From Akkermansiaceae bacterium (lineage in GTDB: Bacteria; Verrucomicrobiota; Verrucomicrobiia; Verrucomicrobiales; DEV007), in NCBI GenBank assembly GCA_024233005.1, contig JACKQE010000004.1:186001-250000 (forward strand): a stretch of DNA of 64,000 nt, given 5' to 3'. The first letter of the stretch is position 1; the number at the start of each line of letters is the position of its first letter. Below, piece after piece: positions 26,775-35,353 of this stretch. The notes beneath the pieces were generated by a model. It saw only the letters and a program-made list of their open reading frames with translations, did no database searches and was not told the DNA's origin. Both the position numbers and the translations under genes were made by a program.

Positions 26775-29303
26775 TCAGTGCTTGTTGAAGTCAGCTCCCG
26801 AAGGATCCTTCAGCTGGGCCGTCACGAAAATCGTCAGATTCCGCTTGAGGCGCTTTTCCGCGCTGGAACGGAAGAGGCGTCCAATGAAGGGAGCATCGCC
26901 CAGAAGCGGAATTTTGTCCTCGACATCTTGAACGTCCTCACGAATCAAGCCACCAAGCGCAACCGTCTGGCCATCCCACACAGTGACTTGGGTGGTAACA
27001 CGCCGGGTGCTGAAAATAGGCATCACGATCCGGTTTTCCGTCAACTGGGTCCGCGTCCCGGTAGTCGATACCGGAGTGAAAATAGGAACCCCATAATTGA
27101 TGAATCCATCAAATTCCACGATCTCAGGAGCCATACTCAAATCGATGGACAGGTTGTCAGCCCCCAACTGGGGATCCACTTCCATCGTAATACCGGTGTT
27201 CCGGGTTTCGAAGGCCGTCGGATTGGCAGGAGTGACAATGATGGGAGCACCACCACCCAACGTGCCGCCACTGGTGGGAAGTTCCGGCGGGTCATATTCG
27301 GTTGGGTAGATAAATTCCCTGATGACTTCAATTTTGGCGCGCTGACCTGGCCGGGCCATCACGCTCGGTGCGGACAACAGGTCGGTTCCCTTTTTCTGTG
27401 CCAAGGCACGAATCATGAGCTGGAACTGAGGATCAGTAAACACCCCGGCAATGCTGAAGATGGCAGGGGCAATGGCCGTGCCGTCGGAAACAATCCCATT
27501 GGCGGTATTGATCAGCCCATTGATGGAATCATTGTTGATCGCCCGGCCGCCCGTTCTGAGACCAGCGGTGACAGGATTGTTCCCGACCGGAGTGGCAGCG
27601 CCCGGTTCAATGAAGGTATAATCGGTGTTCCGGACAGCCGTGGCTCCCTGGTTTCCATTGGTCCCGCCGGCCCCAAAGGAGCTGCTGGAGGAAGGAAGAT
27701 TGAAGGGTCCGAGAAGCCAGTCAAAACCAAGCTCATTACCGATGTCTTCCGAGACTTCCACAAACTTGGTGGTGATCAGAATCTGCTTTTCAGCACTGTC
27801 CCGGATGGATTTCAAGAAAGCCTCGACCAATTCCAACTGGTCAGGAGTATTGCGAACCACCAATTGGGACGTTCCGGAAGTATAGATCGCACTGGATCCA
27901 GGCGGGAAATTGATTCCCGCGCCCTCGAGCACTTCCCTGGCGTTGGGGGGGCGGGCAACCGCCGCAGCGCCACCGCCTCCACCGCCTCCGCCACCGAAGG
28001 GGTCATCGGCAGCAGGAGCCGCACCACCACCGGCACCGCCAGTGGAAATGAAGCTGGGAGGTGCGATGTAAACATTGGTGATCATTTCGGCATCCGTTCC
28101 GGAAGCAGGAATAATCAAAACCGCATGCTGATCGACCTTGTATTTCAAGCCAGCCAAGCTGGTCGTGTAGCGAAGCGCCTCGCCCAAGGGAACATTGGAA
28201 ATCTTCAGATTGATTCTGGTCTGACCAGGCCCACCGCCACCTCCGACTGGCCCAGCTCCCGGAGCATCAAATCCACCTGGAGCGGCTCCACCTGGAGCAG
28301 GAGCGAGAGCGGCACCACCTCCCGTGTTGTATTGGGGAATGATGCTGATACCGCGGTTGGCAACATCAGGTGTGGAGTCCAAGGCAATGCTTTGCTCACG
28401 GAGGAACGTCAAGCAGTCGTCCAGTGGGGTGTCAGTAAATTCCACACTGGGAATGATGATGGTCCGGAGCTTGTTTTCGATCTGCTGGACACGGTCCGTT
28501 CCTGCCGAAATGACCATATCGGTGGCCGCCGGCGTCACCAATTGAACCGGAACCGGCAGTTTCCAACCAGCCGCAACCTGCTTGAGCATTTCCGAGCGCG
28601 CATGGTTCCGTGCTTTTTCATAGAACTGTTGCTGCTCATGATTGTTCTCCACCAACCCAGCCATCGCGGCTTCATTGTAATGATCGTCATTGAGAACTTT
28701 GTAGTATTCCTTTTCGGCAAAATCGTAATCGCCAAGTTCGGTGGCAGAATGGGCCACGGCCAGAGCCTTTTTGACCCGATCGATTTTCTGCTTCAACTCC
28801 GGAGTCATCGCAGGAGAATACCACTCTGGATCGTTGATCCGCTCCAACAGACGTTTGGCTTCGTAATTGTCAGGATCCATGTTGGGAGACAGAACGTCCT
28901 GAAGCAATTTGATCGCGGCATCATAGTCGCCTTCATCGGCGCGCTGTTGAGCCAACCGCACACTCGCATTGACATACTGCTTTTTGTAATACTCCCGCCG
29001 CTCCTTGGTGGCGGAGGAATCAGGAAGGAGATCCAATGCCGATTTGAACTGCTCAATCGCGCCTTGGTAATCTTCGTCCCCCACCAATTGCGCTCCACGC
29101 AAGGCAGCGTCATCAGCTTTCTTCACACGTTCCTTCAACTTGGTCACATAACTGGAGGCAATTCCTGAGATACCTCCCTGAGCCGCGCCGCCACTGTCAC
29201 CGCCTGCTTCCGCATGCGCCGCACCAATAGGCACAAGCAAAACCGTAACCAAGCAAGAAAGCCCGAACCATGCCCTCATTTCAATCCTCTCGTGTTTTCT
29301 CAT
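26775..29303 (-). CDS. TPR-containing type II/III secretin (Amuc_1098-like)
   Basis: 842 residues from the ATG at 29303, which has AAGGGA 7 nt upstream; a longer frame exists to 29339. Signal peptide about 9-33 (AWFGLSCLVTVLLVPIGAAHA). TPR-like helices span about 68-232, with YQGAIEQFKSALDLLP and YDAAIKLLQDVL. An STN/N0-like region at about 285-400 includes TPLDDCLTFLREQ and VPLGEALRYTTSLAGLKY, followed by a Gly-rich linker (420-450) and a ring-forming segment (VVRNTPDQLELVEAFLKSI). The secretin channel fills about 505-835, ending VWDGQTVALGGLIRE and LLGDAPFIGRLFRS. It would form the outer-membrane pore of a pilus-like machine. It is last of five co-directional genes matching Amuc_1102 to Amuc_1098. 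Confidence 0.92.
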   Translation of the reverse strand: MRKHERIEMRAWFGLSCLVTVLLVPIGAAHAEAGGDSGGAAQGGISGIASSYVTKLKERVKKADDAALRGAQLVGDEDYQGAIEQFKSALDLLPDSSATKERREYYKKQYVNASVRLAQQRADEGDYDAAIKLLQDVLSPNMDPDNYEAKRLLERINDPEWYSPAMTPELKQKIDRVKKALAVAHSATELGDYDFAEKEYYKVLNDDHYNEAAMAGLVENNHEQQQFYEKARNHARSEMLKQVAAGWKLPVPVQLVTPAATDMVISAGTDRVQQIENKLRTIIIPSVEFTDTPLDDCLTFLREQSIALDSTPDVANRGISIIPQYNTGGGAALAPAPGGAAPGGFDAPGAGPVGGGGGPGQTRINLKISNVPLGEALRYTTSLAGLKYKVDQHAVLIIPASGTDAEMITNVYIAPPSFISTGGAGGGAAPAADDPFGGGGGGGGGAAAVARPPNAREVLEGAGINFPPGSSAIYTSGTSQLVVRNTPDQLELVEAFLKSIRDSAEKQILITTKFVEVSEDIGNELGFDWLLGPFNLPSSSSSFGAGGTNGNQGATAVRNTDYTFIEPGAATPVGNNPVTAGLRTGGRAINNDSINGLINTANGIVSDGTAIAPAIFSIAGVFTDPQFQLMIRALAQKKGTDLLSAPSVMARPGQRAKIEVIREFIYPTEYDPPELPTSGGTLGGGAPIIVTPANPTAFETRNTGITMEVDPQLGADNLSIDLSMAPEIVEFDGFINYGVPIFTPVSTTGTRTQLTENRIVMPIFSTRRVTTQVTVWDGQTVALGGLIREDVQDVEDKIPLLGDAPFIGRLFRSSAEKRLKRNLTIFVTAQLKDPSGADFNKH

Positions 29304-29350
29304 GTCTGTTCCCTTGAAAATCGTTCCAGTTCCTCGCAAAATTGTGAAAA

Positions 29351-30325
29351 TTACTGCTTCTTAGTGATTCGGTGTTTTTCCTCGCCTTGGGGACCGGAGA
29401 AGGAGATTTCAGCAGAATCTGCCTGTATGTCAATGACTTTATATTTGGTGGTAGAATCTTTTGAGAGGGTGAAAAATTCACCTTCCTTGACCAAATCCGG
29501 AGAAACCTGACCCAGCTCGAATGAGAATTGACCAAAATAGGTGGGAACTTCAGTGGGCGGTGCCTGCTTGACCAACACCAAGGTAAGGTTTTTTGGCAAG
29601 TAGGTGATGGTGGCTTCCGACACGTCCTTTTTGATGATGCCAACCTGGGCCTCTTTGGCCTCGAATTTGTCAAAGCGGAACTGACCATCTTTGGAGGTTT
29701 CCCCTATTGCCAAAAACATGGTTTCCCTTTGAGGCCAAGCTGCGCTGGGTAGCCTGGAAAACTGGAATTTGGTGTCGTCCAACTTGGTGGAGAACTGGAT
29801 CAGGTAGGTCTTTTGCTTCCGCTCCTCAAAATAGAGCTTCTTCCAATAGGGAGGGTGCTTGGCCGGATCGCGGGGACTGGTTTTGTCAGTCCATTCATCG
29901 ATATTGGAATATCCGTCACCATCCGTGTCCTGCTCCAGAACATCCGATTTGAGAAAGTCCAAATTGTTTTCGATCAACCACAAATTTTCCACGGGGGGGC
30001 GCAATTTTGCGGCATTAGGATCGGACATATCGATCAATTGCCCTTGGTATTCGACGATGGGTATCGATTGAAACAAGGGGATGGACTTGGGAGCCGTTCC
30101 GCGCACCGGATTGGCCCATTGGAATTTTTTAACCAATAGCGACTGAGCCTTACTGAGAGTGTCCGTTTCAAATTCAGGAATCCCTACTTTTTCGGGAATG
30201 TCGACCAGTTGAAATTTGTCGGCGAACGACAAGGCATCAAGGATGCGAAGCCCTCCCAAAATCAGGGCAACCAACCCCACAACAGCCAAAACGACCTTTT
30301 CCCAATGTAATTTTAGAGCATCCAT
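29351..30325 (-). CDS. Membrane-anchored pilus-locus protein with EF-hand-like loop (Amuc_1099-like)
   Basis: 324 residues. One membrane helix (about 9-27, VVLAVVGLVALILGGLRIL) anchors a periplasmic domain. Residues 133-144 form a full EF-hand or TSP3-type loop (DTDGDGYSNIDE), with Asp at positions 1, 3 and 5 and Glu at 12, predicted to bind calcium. The C-terminal half (about 160-320) is beta-rich with repeating short strands and may act like PilP, linking the inner-membrane platform to the secretin; that is inference. It starts 15 bp after the Amuc_1100-like gene and 47 bp before the secretin. The match to Amuc_1099 rests on gene order and general features. Confidence 0.8.
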   Translation of the reverse strand: MDALKLHWEKVVLAVVGLVALILGGLRILDALSFADKFQLVDIPEKVGIPEFETDTLSKAQSLLVKKFQWANPVRGTAPKSIPLFQSIPIVEYQGQLIDMSDPNAAKLRPPVENLWLIENNLDFLKSDVLEQDTDGDGYSNIDEWTDKTSPRDPAKHPPYWKKLYFEERKQKTYLIQFSTKLDDTKFQFSRLPSAAWPQRETMFLAIGETSKDGQFRFDKFEAKEAQVGIIKKDVSEATITYLPKNLTLVLVKQAPPTEVPTYFGQFSFELGQVSPDLVKEGEFFTLSKDSTTKYKVIDIQADSAEISFSGPQGEEKHRITKKQ

Positions 30326-30340
30326 GAAAATCTGTCTCGT

Positions 30341-31327
30341 TCAGCGGGCGGCCTTCTCTTCCTTCTTGTCGGAAGCAGGCTTCTCGAATCGGGCCACGTC
30401 AATCACAGCAAATACCTTGATGATTTCGTTGCCAAACAAAATCCGGGCATCCTCGGAAACCACGGTCCAATTCAATTCCGCCACCTTGGCGGTGACCGCT
30501 TCCGGCTGGAGATCCTTCAAGATGGCGTCCGAATCCTCCTGTTTGAGTTCCTTGCCGTCCGGCCCACGGTAACGGACTCCCAGGACATTGGGAGGAGGAC
30601 CATTGGGAGCTCCATTCTCGATGCGGGTGGCTCTGACGATGAAGAAATAATCCGGATCACTGGAAATCGTGTTGAGAAAACTCTGCAGGGATTGATGGGT
30701 GCCCTCAAATTGCATGGTGACAGGGAATTTTTTGACGATCTGCTCATCAAAGGCAGTTTTGATTTTCTCATCGACTTCTCCGAACTCGCCAACCAAGGGA
30801 TCACGGGCGAAGAAAATCAATCTGGACACGCCGGCATCCACCAAATCCCGCAGCAATCGATCCGATGCTTTCAACTGAAAGTCCAACAGAGGCACCATTT
30901 TGGGAGAGGGAATGGTGGTTTGATAAGATCCCATTCCCATAAAAAAGGACTCGGGCTTGTCGATGACCAACCCCTTTTCCTTCGCATATCCCTGGAATGA
31001 TTTGACCACCTCAAGAAGAAGCTGGGGAAATTGAGAATCCTGAATGGAGAGATCCAAAGGCTTTTGGTATTTTTGAAGGGAATCAAACAGAGCCTTTACG
31101 TTTTCTTCGTACCCCTCCACTGCAGTCTTGAGAGAATCTAAATTTTTTTCGTTGGGCTGGGTTTCCTTTTTCAACAGGGTCTCAATGCTTCCTGTGTTGG
31201 ATTGGAAGCCGTCAACCTGTTCCTGATAGGCGGAAAGGCTGTTGAAAAAATAGAACCCGGCAGCCCCCACAAGGAGCACCGATACCAAGAGGTATCCCAC
31301 CAGCCAGCCGTTTGGTTTTTGACTCAT
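30341..31327 (-). CDS. Amuc_1100-like pilus-locus protein
   Basis: 328 residues from the ATG at 31327 (AGG 8 nt upstream; a TTG lies one codon earlier). A short cytoplasmic tail is followed by one membrane helix (about 8-27, WLVGYLLVSVLLVGAAGFYF) and a coiled-coil stretch (about 30-85). The periplasmic part has two ferredoxin-like PilO/GspM-type subdomains, visible as LLDFQLKASDRLLRDLVDAG and VTMQFEGTHQSLQSFLNTI followed by FIVRATRIENG. Aligning by eye with Amuc_1100 of Akkermansia muciniphila shows the same segment order, such as FELKAINSLVNKLAECG and LEIAFQGDRESVLKAMNAI. It starts 12 bp after the PilM-N gene. Role: inner-membrane pilus platform. Confidence 0.85.
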   Translation of the reverse strand: MSQKPNGWLVGYLLVSVLLVGAAGFYFFNSLSAYQEQVDGFQSNTGSIETLLKKETQPNEKNLDSLKTAVEGYEENVKALFDSLQKYQKPLDLSIQDSQFPQLLLEVVKSFQGYAKEKGLVIDKPESFFMGMGSYQTTIPSPKMVPLLDFQLKASDRLLRDLVDAGVSRLIFFARDPLVGEFGEVDEKIKTAFDEQIVKKFPVTMQFEGTHQSLQSFLNTISSDPDYFFIVRATRIENGAPNGPPPNVLGVRYRGPDGKELKQEDSDAILKDLQPEAVTAKVAELNWTVVSEDARILFGNEIIKVFAVIDVARFEKPASDKKEEKAAR

Positions 31328-31339
31328 CAATGTTACCTG

Positions 31340-33106
31340 CTATTTCGAGAATGAAAATTTGGCGGCCTCAACCAACGGAAGCTCAAACATGAATGGATGC
31401 GCGTATGCATCCGTGCCACCGGTATCCGCCTGCTTGACGAAATCGTTGATGGCTTTGTCTTTCAGATCAAAAAAGGGCAGCGCGGCCAATTTCTCGACAT
31501 AAGAAAAAACCATCTGAGCGCCCTTGGATTCCGGTCCACTGCGATACAATCCGCGGATCCTGATGGCATCCACAACCAGGTTCTGTTTGGTGCCGACCTT
31601 ATTGTCGACCACTCCGGCAGCGGTATCGGCCGCATTGTTTTTGGCCAATTCCTCCAAATCGACCGTCACCGGTTCCCCTTGGGAGAGGGGCTCCAGAACC
31701 GTAAACCACATCATGTCAGTCTCAAAGGACTGATGAAGTGAATTGAGAAGGATCACCCAGAAAGCTCTTAGTTGAACAGCATCGACATAGGGCTTTTTTT
31801 GATCGTCAAAAAGCCTTTTCTTCGCCAAAAGATCATCAATCTCCTTTTGAACGCCTTGAATTTTGGCGCGCTGATTTTGGCTCTCCAGGGAGCGTTGATC
31901 CGCCAATGCTGCGCCACGGCTATAATAGAAACCCAGTGCCCCGAGAGTTGCCGCCAAAAGACCGGTAGCGGCCACCAGATAAGGCTTACGCTTGGCCAGC
32001 TTTTTAGCCTCAATGACAGCGTCCGTTTGCAGGGTCAGCGCAAAAGGCACATTCCCAGTCCTGGAGGCGGCCAATCCTACCAACTCCCCCATCATGTGGG
32101 ATTGCGCCCCGAACTCTTTCGGATCCAATCCCCCGGCGAGACTGACATTCCGCAAAGCGTTGAAGTAGTCTGTGGGAATGTTGAGCTTTTCGGCGAAGAA
32201 CTCCCGGATGAAGGGCAATCCGGCAGTGCCTCCGGCCAGCAATACCATGGTGGGCGCGGAACCACCCTGCTGGGACCTGTAATGGGTGGTGGTCCTCATG
32301 ATATCCGCATGAAGGCGCGTCAGGACATTCCGGATCACCTTGGAGGTGGCGGCAATGACCGGATCGTCATGATCGGCATAGGGTCCCCCCAAGGCAACGA
32401 AACCAACGGAAATTTTGCGGGACTCAGCTTCTTGGAACGTGATGTCAAACTCCTTGGCGATGGCTTTGGTGATCTCCGCACCGCCCAGCTTGGAATTGCG
32501 GATAAACACCCGCGAACCTTCGATATAGATCAAATTGGTGGTCCGAGCCCCGAGGTCGATCAGGAGAACAGGATCGGTAACATCGGGATAGTTGAAGCGG
32601 AAGGCATTGTAGAGCGCCATGGGCGCAACCTCTCCGCCCTCAGCAGTGAGCTGGCCTTTGACGATGGCGGTATGATAACCCGCCAAGTCTTCCTTTTTCA
32701 TCGCGGCCAAACCAACCTCAACCTGGGGATCTCCTTCCACGGAAACCATTTGATAGGCCCAGGACACATCGTTGATCGCCCATGGCACGTGCTGCTGGGC
32801 TTCGAATTCAACGATTTGGTCGAGTTGGTCGATATCAAGCGGGGGCAGTTTTACGAACCGAATGAAGACCGGAAAACTCGGAAGGGCATAGGAAACGGCC
32901 GCCCCTTTACATTTCAAAGCATTGCTCAATTCACCGACCGCCAGACTCGTCTGGGCAGGACGGGAGTCATCCGCCGCCGGATCCCCGAGCAGAGGAGAGT
33001 GCTCATAACGCTGAAGGACCAACCCACCAGCGGGGCTTTTGGCAAACACTGCTCCTTGAACGTTTTGAGAACCTATATTGAACGAAATCAAACGATGATC
33101 TGCCAT
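31340..33106 (-). CDS. pilM: PilM-PilN fusion, pilus assembly ATPase-like protein
   Basis: 588 residues, far longer than PilM alone (about 350). Residues 1-365 are an actin-like PilM domain: ISFNIGSQNVQGAVF (phosphate 1 region), KLPPLDIDQLDQIVEFEAQQHVP, LLIDLGARTTNLIYIEG (phosphate 2) and LAGGTAGLPFIREFFAEKL (adenosine motif). A membrane helix lies at about 376-395 (YLVAATGLLAATLGALGFYY), then a coiled coil (400-435) and a periplasmic domain to 588 like PilN. The fusion joins the cytoplasmic ring and the periplasmic partner in one chain. It is the second gene of the locus, 50 bp after the upstream gene and 12 bp before the Amuc_1100-like gene; Amuc_1101 holds the same place. Confidence 0.88.
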   Translation of the reverse strand: MADHRLISFNIGSQNVQGAVFAKSPAGGLVLQRYEHSPLLGDPAADDSRPAQTSLAVGELSNALKCKGAAVSYALPSFPVFIRFVKLPPLDIDQLDQIVEFEAQQHVPWAINDVSWAYQMVSVEGDPQVEVGLAAMKKEDLAGYHTAIVKGQLTAEGGEVAPMALYNAFRFNYPDVTDPVLLIDLGARTTNLIYIEGSRVFIRNSKLGGAEITKAIAKEFDITFQEAESRKISVGFVALGGPYADHDDPVIAATSKVIRNVLTRLHADIMRTTTHYRSQQGGSAPTMVLLAGGTAGLPFIREFFAEKLNIPTDYFNALRNVSLAGGLDPKEFGAQSHMMGELVGLAASRTGNVPFALTLQTDAVIEAKKLAKRKPYLVAATGLLAATLGALGFYYSRGAALADQRSLESQNQRAKIQGVQKEIDDLLAKKRLFDDQKKPYVDAVQLRAFWVILLNSLHQSFETDMMWFTVLEPLSQGEPVTVDLEELAKNNAADTAAGVVDNKVGTKQNLVVDAIRIRGLYRSGPESKGAQMVFSYVEKLAALPFFDLKDKAINDFVKQADTGGTDAYAHPFMFELPLVEAAKFSFSK

Positions 33107-33156
33107 GATATTGAATGTTCGACGCCTTGAGTTGCTGAATCTCCGTCCAGAAAGCC

Positions 33157-33777
33157 TCAGCGGGCGGCAGCTTGTTCGATTTCAGGATACCGGTCCTTCC
33201 AAAGCAATGAGAATGGCGTTTGGTTCTTGTTGAGGATCATGCCAGGCATGGTTGCCGAAGCCGCATTGGGAGACTCCCAGAATTTCTTGCCACCTGAGGC
33301 ATATTCTCCGCATTGAATGCCATCGTAGAGGGCAACCACTCCAATCTCCTCCACATCACGGGTTTTGAATTTGCCGGGATCTCCCGTCAACTTGGTCAAG
33401 GCGTCAGGATCAACATAAATTACGGAGTAGAGCTTCTGATTCCCGGTCACGTTGACGTGCATGACAGTTCCGGTCAGCATTCTTGGCTTTTTATCCAAGT
33501 CTTTGACCAGCAAATAATAGCGGAATTCGAGCCGGGGAATGACAGGCCCAAGGTCTTTGGCGGGTTCGGCCGTGAATTCGACCTCGATTTCCAACCACTC
33601 CCGGGGTTTCTCGATTTGTTTTGCTTTGGGCCCCTCCGCAACATAATTGGGGGTTTTCTGCATCTCAGCGACGACTTTCATCTGCTGAATACGAACTTTG
33701 TTCGATTGTCCCCAAGAAAGTGAGGGAAGCAACGCACTAACTGCAGCCAAAATAACGAAAATTCTCATAGATTTCAA
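33157..33777 (-). CDS. Exported protein of pilus-like locus (Amuc_1102-like)
   Basis: 206 residues using the TTG at 33777, which has AGAGG 10 nt upstream; an ATG three codons later lacks a ribosome site. A signal peptide covers about 1-24 (ILAAVSALLPSLSWGQS). The mature protein is beta-rich with REWLEIEVEFTAEP and LEFRYYLLVKDLDKKPRMLTG, suggesting a single sandwich domain. I do not know its biochemical role. It is the first gene of the five-gene locus; position and size match Amuc_1102. Its upstream region (33778-33927, 150 bp) is AT-rich in part and should hold the operon promoter. Confidence 0.78.
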   Translation of the reverse strand: MKSMRIFVILAAVSALLPSLSWGQSNKVRIQQMKVVAEMQKTPNYVAEGPKAKQIEKPREWLEIEVEFTAEPAKDLGPVIPRLEFRYYLLVKDLDKKPRMLTGTVMHVNVTGNQKLYSVIYVDPDALTKLTGDPGKFKTRDVEEIGVVALYDGIQCGEYASGGKKFWESPNAASATMPGMILNKNQTPFSLLWKDRYPEIEQAAAR

Positions 33778-33927
33778 AACGTAAAATCCTCTTAATCCGG
33801 AGCGCGACTTGCGTGCTCCTGCTGACGTTTACCGCAAACAGGCCCCTCGACTCAATCAATTTTTTCGCACATGGCAAGTTTTTCTCAACCTTGAGCCGGA
33901 TGTTGTTGGTTCAAAAAAGAAAAACCC

Positions 33928-35262
33928 TCATTTCCCGATGCAAAAAAGCTTTTCGTTCACTCGGATGAGGAGATTGCCATGACTGGGAACAATGGAGGAA
34001 CGGGCATCCTTGGTTTCGGTCTCACCGAAGGAGGTTTCCAACAGAAGTTTGAAGGTATCGCCTGTTTGAACGACAAAAACCTCTCCCCGATGGCTGATGA
34101 GATAGATCCGATCGTCGGCAATGGTGGGCGACGCCTCCAATTTCTGAGTCGCGTTGAGACGTTCTTTCCAAATCACCCGACCGGTGTCCGGATCGAGGCA
34201 GCTGATGAATTTACCTCCTTCGTTTAGGACGTAGAACCGTCCTTGGTAAAAAGCCGGCGTGGGCACATCACTACTGACTCCCTTTTCATCGGTCTGCCAA
34301 GCAACCGAATCCTGCTTCAAAGTGCCTTTGCCACCCGCTTTGATGGCATAAATGGGTGAATTTTTAGGGGCGCAGGCCAGGAAAATGCCCTGACCATAAA
34401 CCGGTGAAGGCACGAGACGCCAATGGCTGATTTTGGTCGGATTCCAAGTCCCCCATCGCCAAATTTCTTTGCCGCCATTCAACTCGTGTCCGGAAATACA
34501 GTCCCCGCCAATGACGACCAGTTGCTTCTGCCCGTCGATTTCGACTGGCAATGGGGTCGAGAAGGCCTCCAAAGACTCCAAGACGGCATCCGCCGTCCTG
34601 ATGTGCTTCCAGAGTTCTTTCCCAGTGTTGGGATCGAAGGCCACCAAATAGGAATCGTTTTTGCGGTCCTTGAACCCTCGGTCGCCGGCCGCGACATCCC
34701 GTTGCAGCACCTGAAGGATCAATTGGCCATCCACCAGAACCGGACTGGTTGAGAAAGTCCATTGGAAGGCAAATGGTCCGTATTCTTTTTGGATATCATG
34801 ACTCCAAACCGGTTCTCCTTGAACCGTAAAAGCCGCCAAATGACCGGACCCTGCAAAAAAGTAGACCATTTTCCCATCAGTCACCGCTGAGGGTCCGGCA
34901 AACGTGCTCCGATCATCTTGCTTGAGTCCCTCTCCAAATTTTTTGGACCATTTCAGCTTCCCCGTGATTCGATCCAGGCACAAGGCCACCGTCCCTCCCT
35001 CTGATTCGATAGATGCCGTGATAAAAACTTGATCTCCCCAGATGACTGGAGTCGAGGCGCCGATTCCGCCCAAATCTGCCACCCATTTGACGTTTTCAGT
35101 CCGCGAGAACGTTGCGGGAAACCCTTTCTCAGCCGTGGTGCCGTTGTAAGACGGTCCACGCCAATTGGGCCAATCTCCTTCTCCGGCAACACCGGGAGAA
35201 GTCTGCAGCATGCTCGCGCCAATACCAATTACAATAGCCAGATGAAGATGGATAGATTTCAT
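33928..35262 (-). CDS. Exported PQQ-type beta-propeller protein
   Basis: 444 residues from the ATG at 35262, which gives a signal peptide (HLHLAIVIGIGASMLQTSPGVAG). The mature protein starts DWPNWRGPSYNGTTAEKG, the same opening as the propeller gene at 11.7 kb, followed by blades such as LDRITGKLKWSKKFGEG, FDPNTGKELWKHIRTAD and LDPDTGRVIWKERLNATQK. A BamB-like scaffold or ligand-binding role is likely; there is no clear enzyme site. It starts 91 bp after the ftsZ stop on the same strand, so some read-through from the dcw cluster is possible, although no functional link is known. Confidence 0.86.
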   Translation of the reverse strand: MKSIHLHLAIVIGIGASMLQTSPGVAGEGDWPNWRGPSYNGTTAEKGFPATFSRTENVKWVADLGGIGASTPVIWGDQVFITASIESEGGTVALCLDRITGKLKWSKKFGEGLKQDDRSTFAGPSAVTDGKMVYFFAGSGHLAAFTVQGEPVWSHDIQKEYGPFAFQWTFSTSPVLVDGQLILQVLQRDVAAGDRGFKDRKNDSYLVAFDPNTGKELWKHIRTADAVLESLEAFSTPLPVEIDGQKQLVVIGGDCISGHELNGGKEIWRWGTWNPTKISHWRLVPSPVYGQGIFLACAPKNSPIYAIKAGGKGTLKQDSVAWQTDEKGVSSDVPTPAFYQGRFYVLNEGGKFISCLDPDTGRVIWKERLNATQKLEASPTIADDRIYLISHRGEVFVVQTGDTFKLLLETSFGETETKDARSSIVPSHGNLLIRVNEKLFCIGK

Positions 35263-35353
35263 GATGGGAACAAGGGCCTTAAGTCCGACAAAGGACTCAT
35301 CTGGCATAGCCCCTATTCCAATCCGAATCAACTGGCGCGCTCAAGTAGCCCGG

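Noticed and set aside
26778..29168. Open frame of 796 codons on the plus strand
   Set aside because: It is the antisense of the secretin gene; the translation is rich in Arg, Gly and Ser with no recognisable domain.
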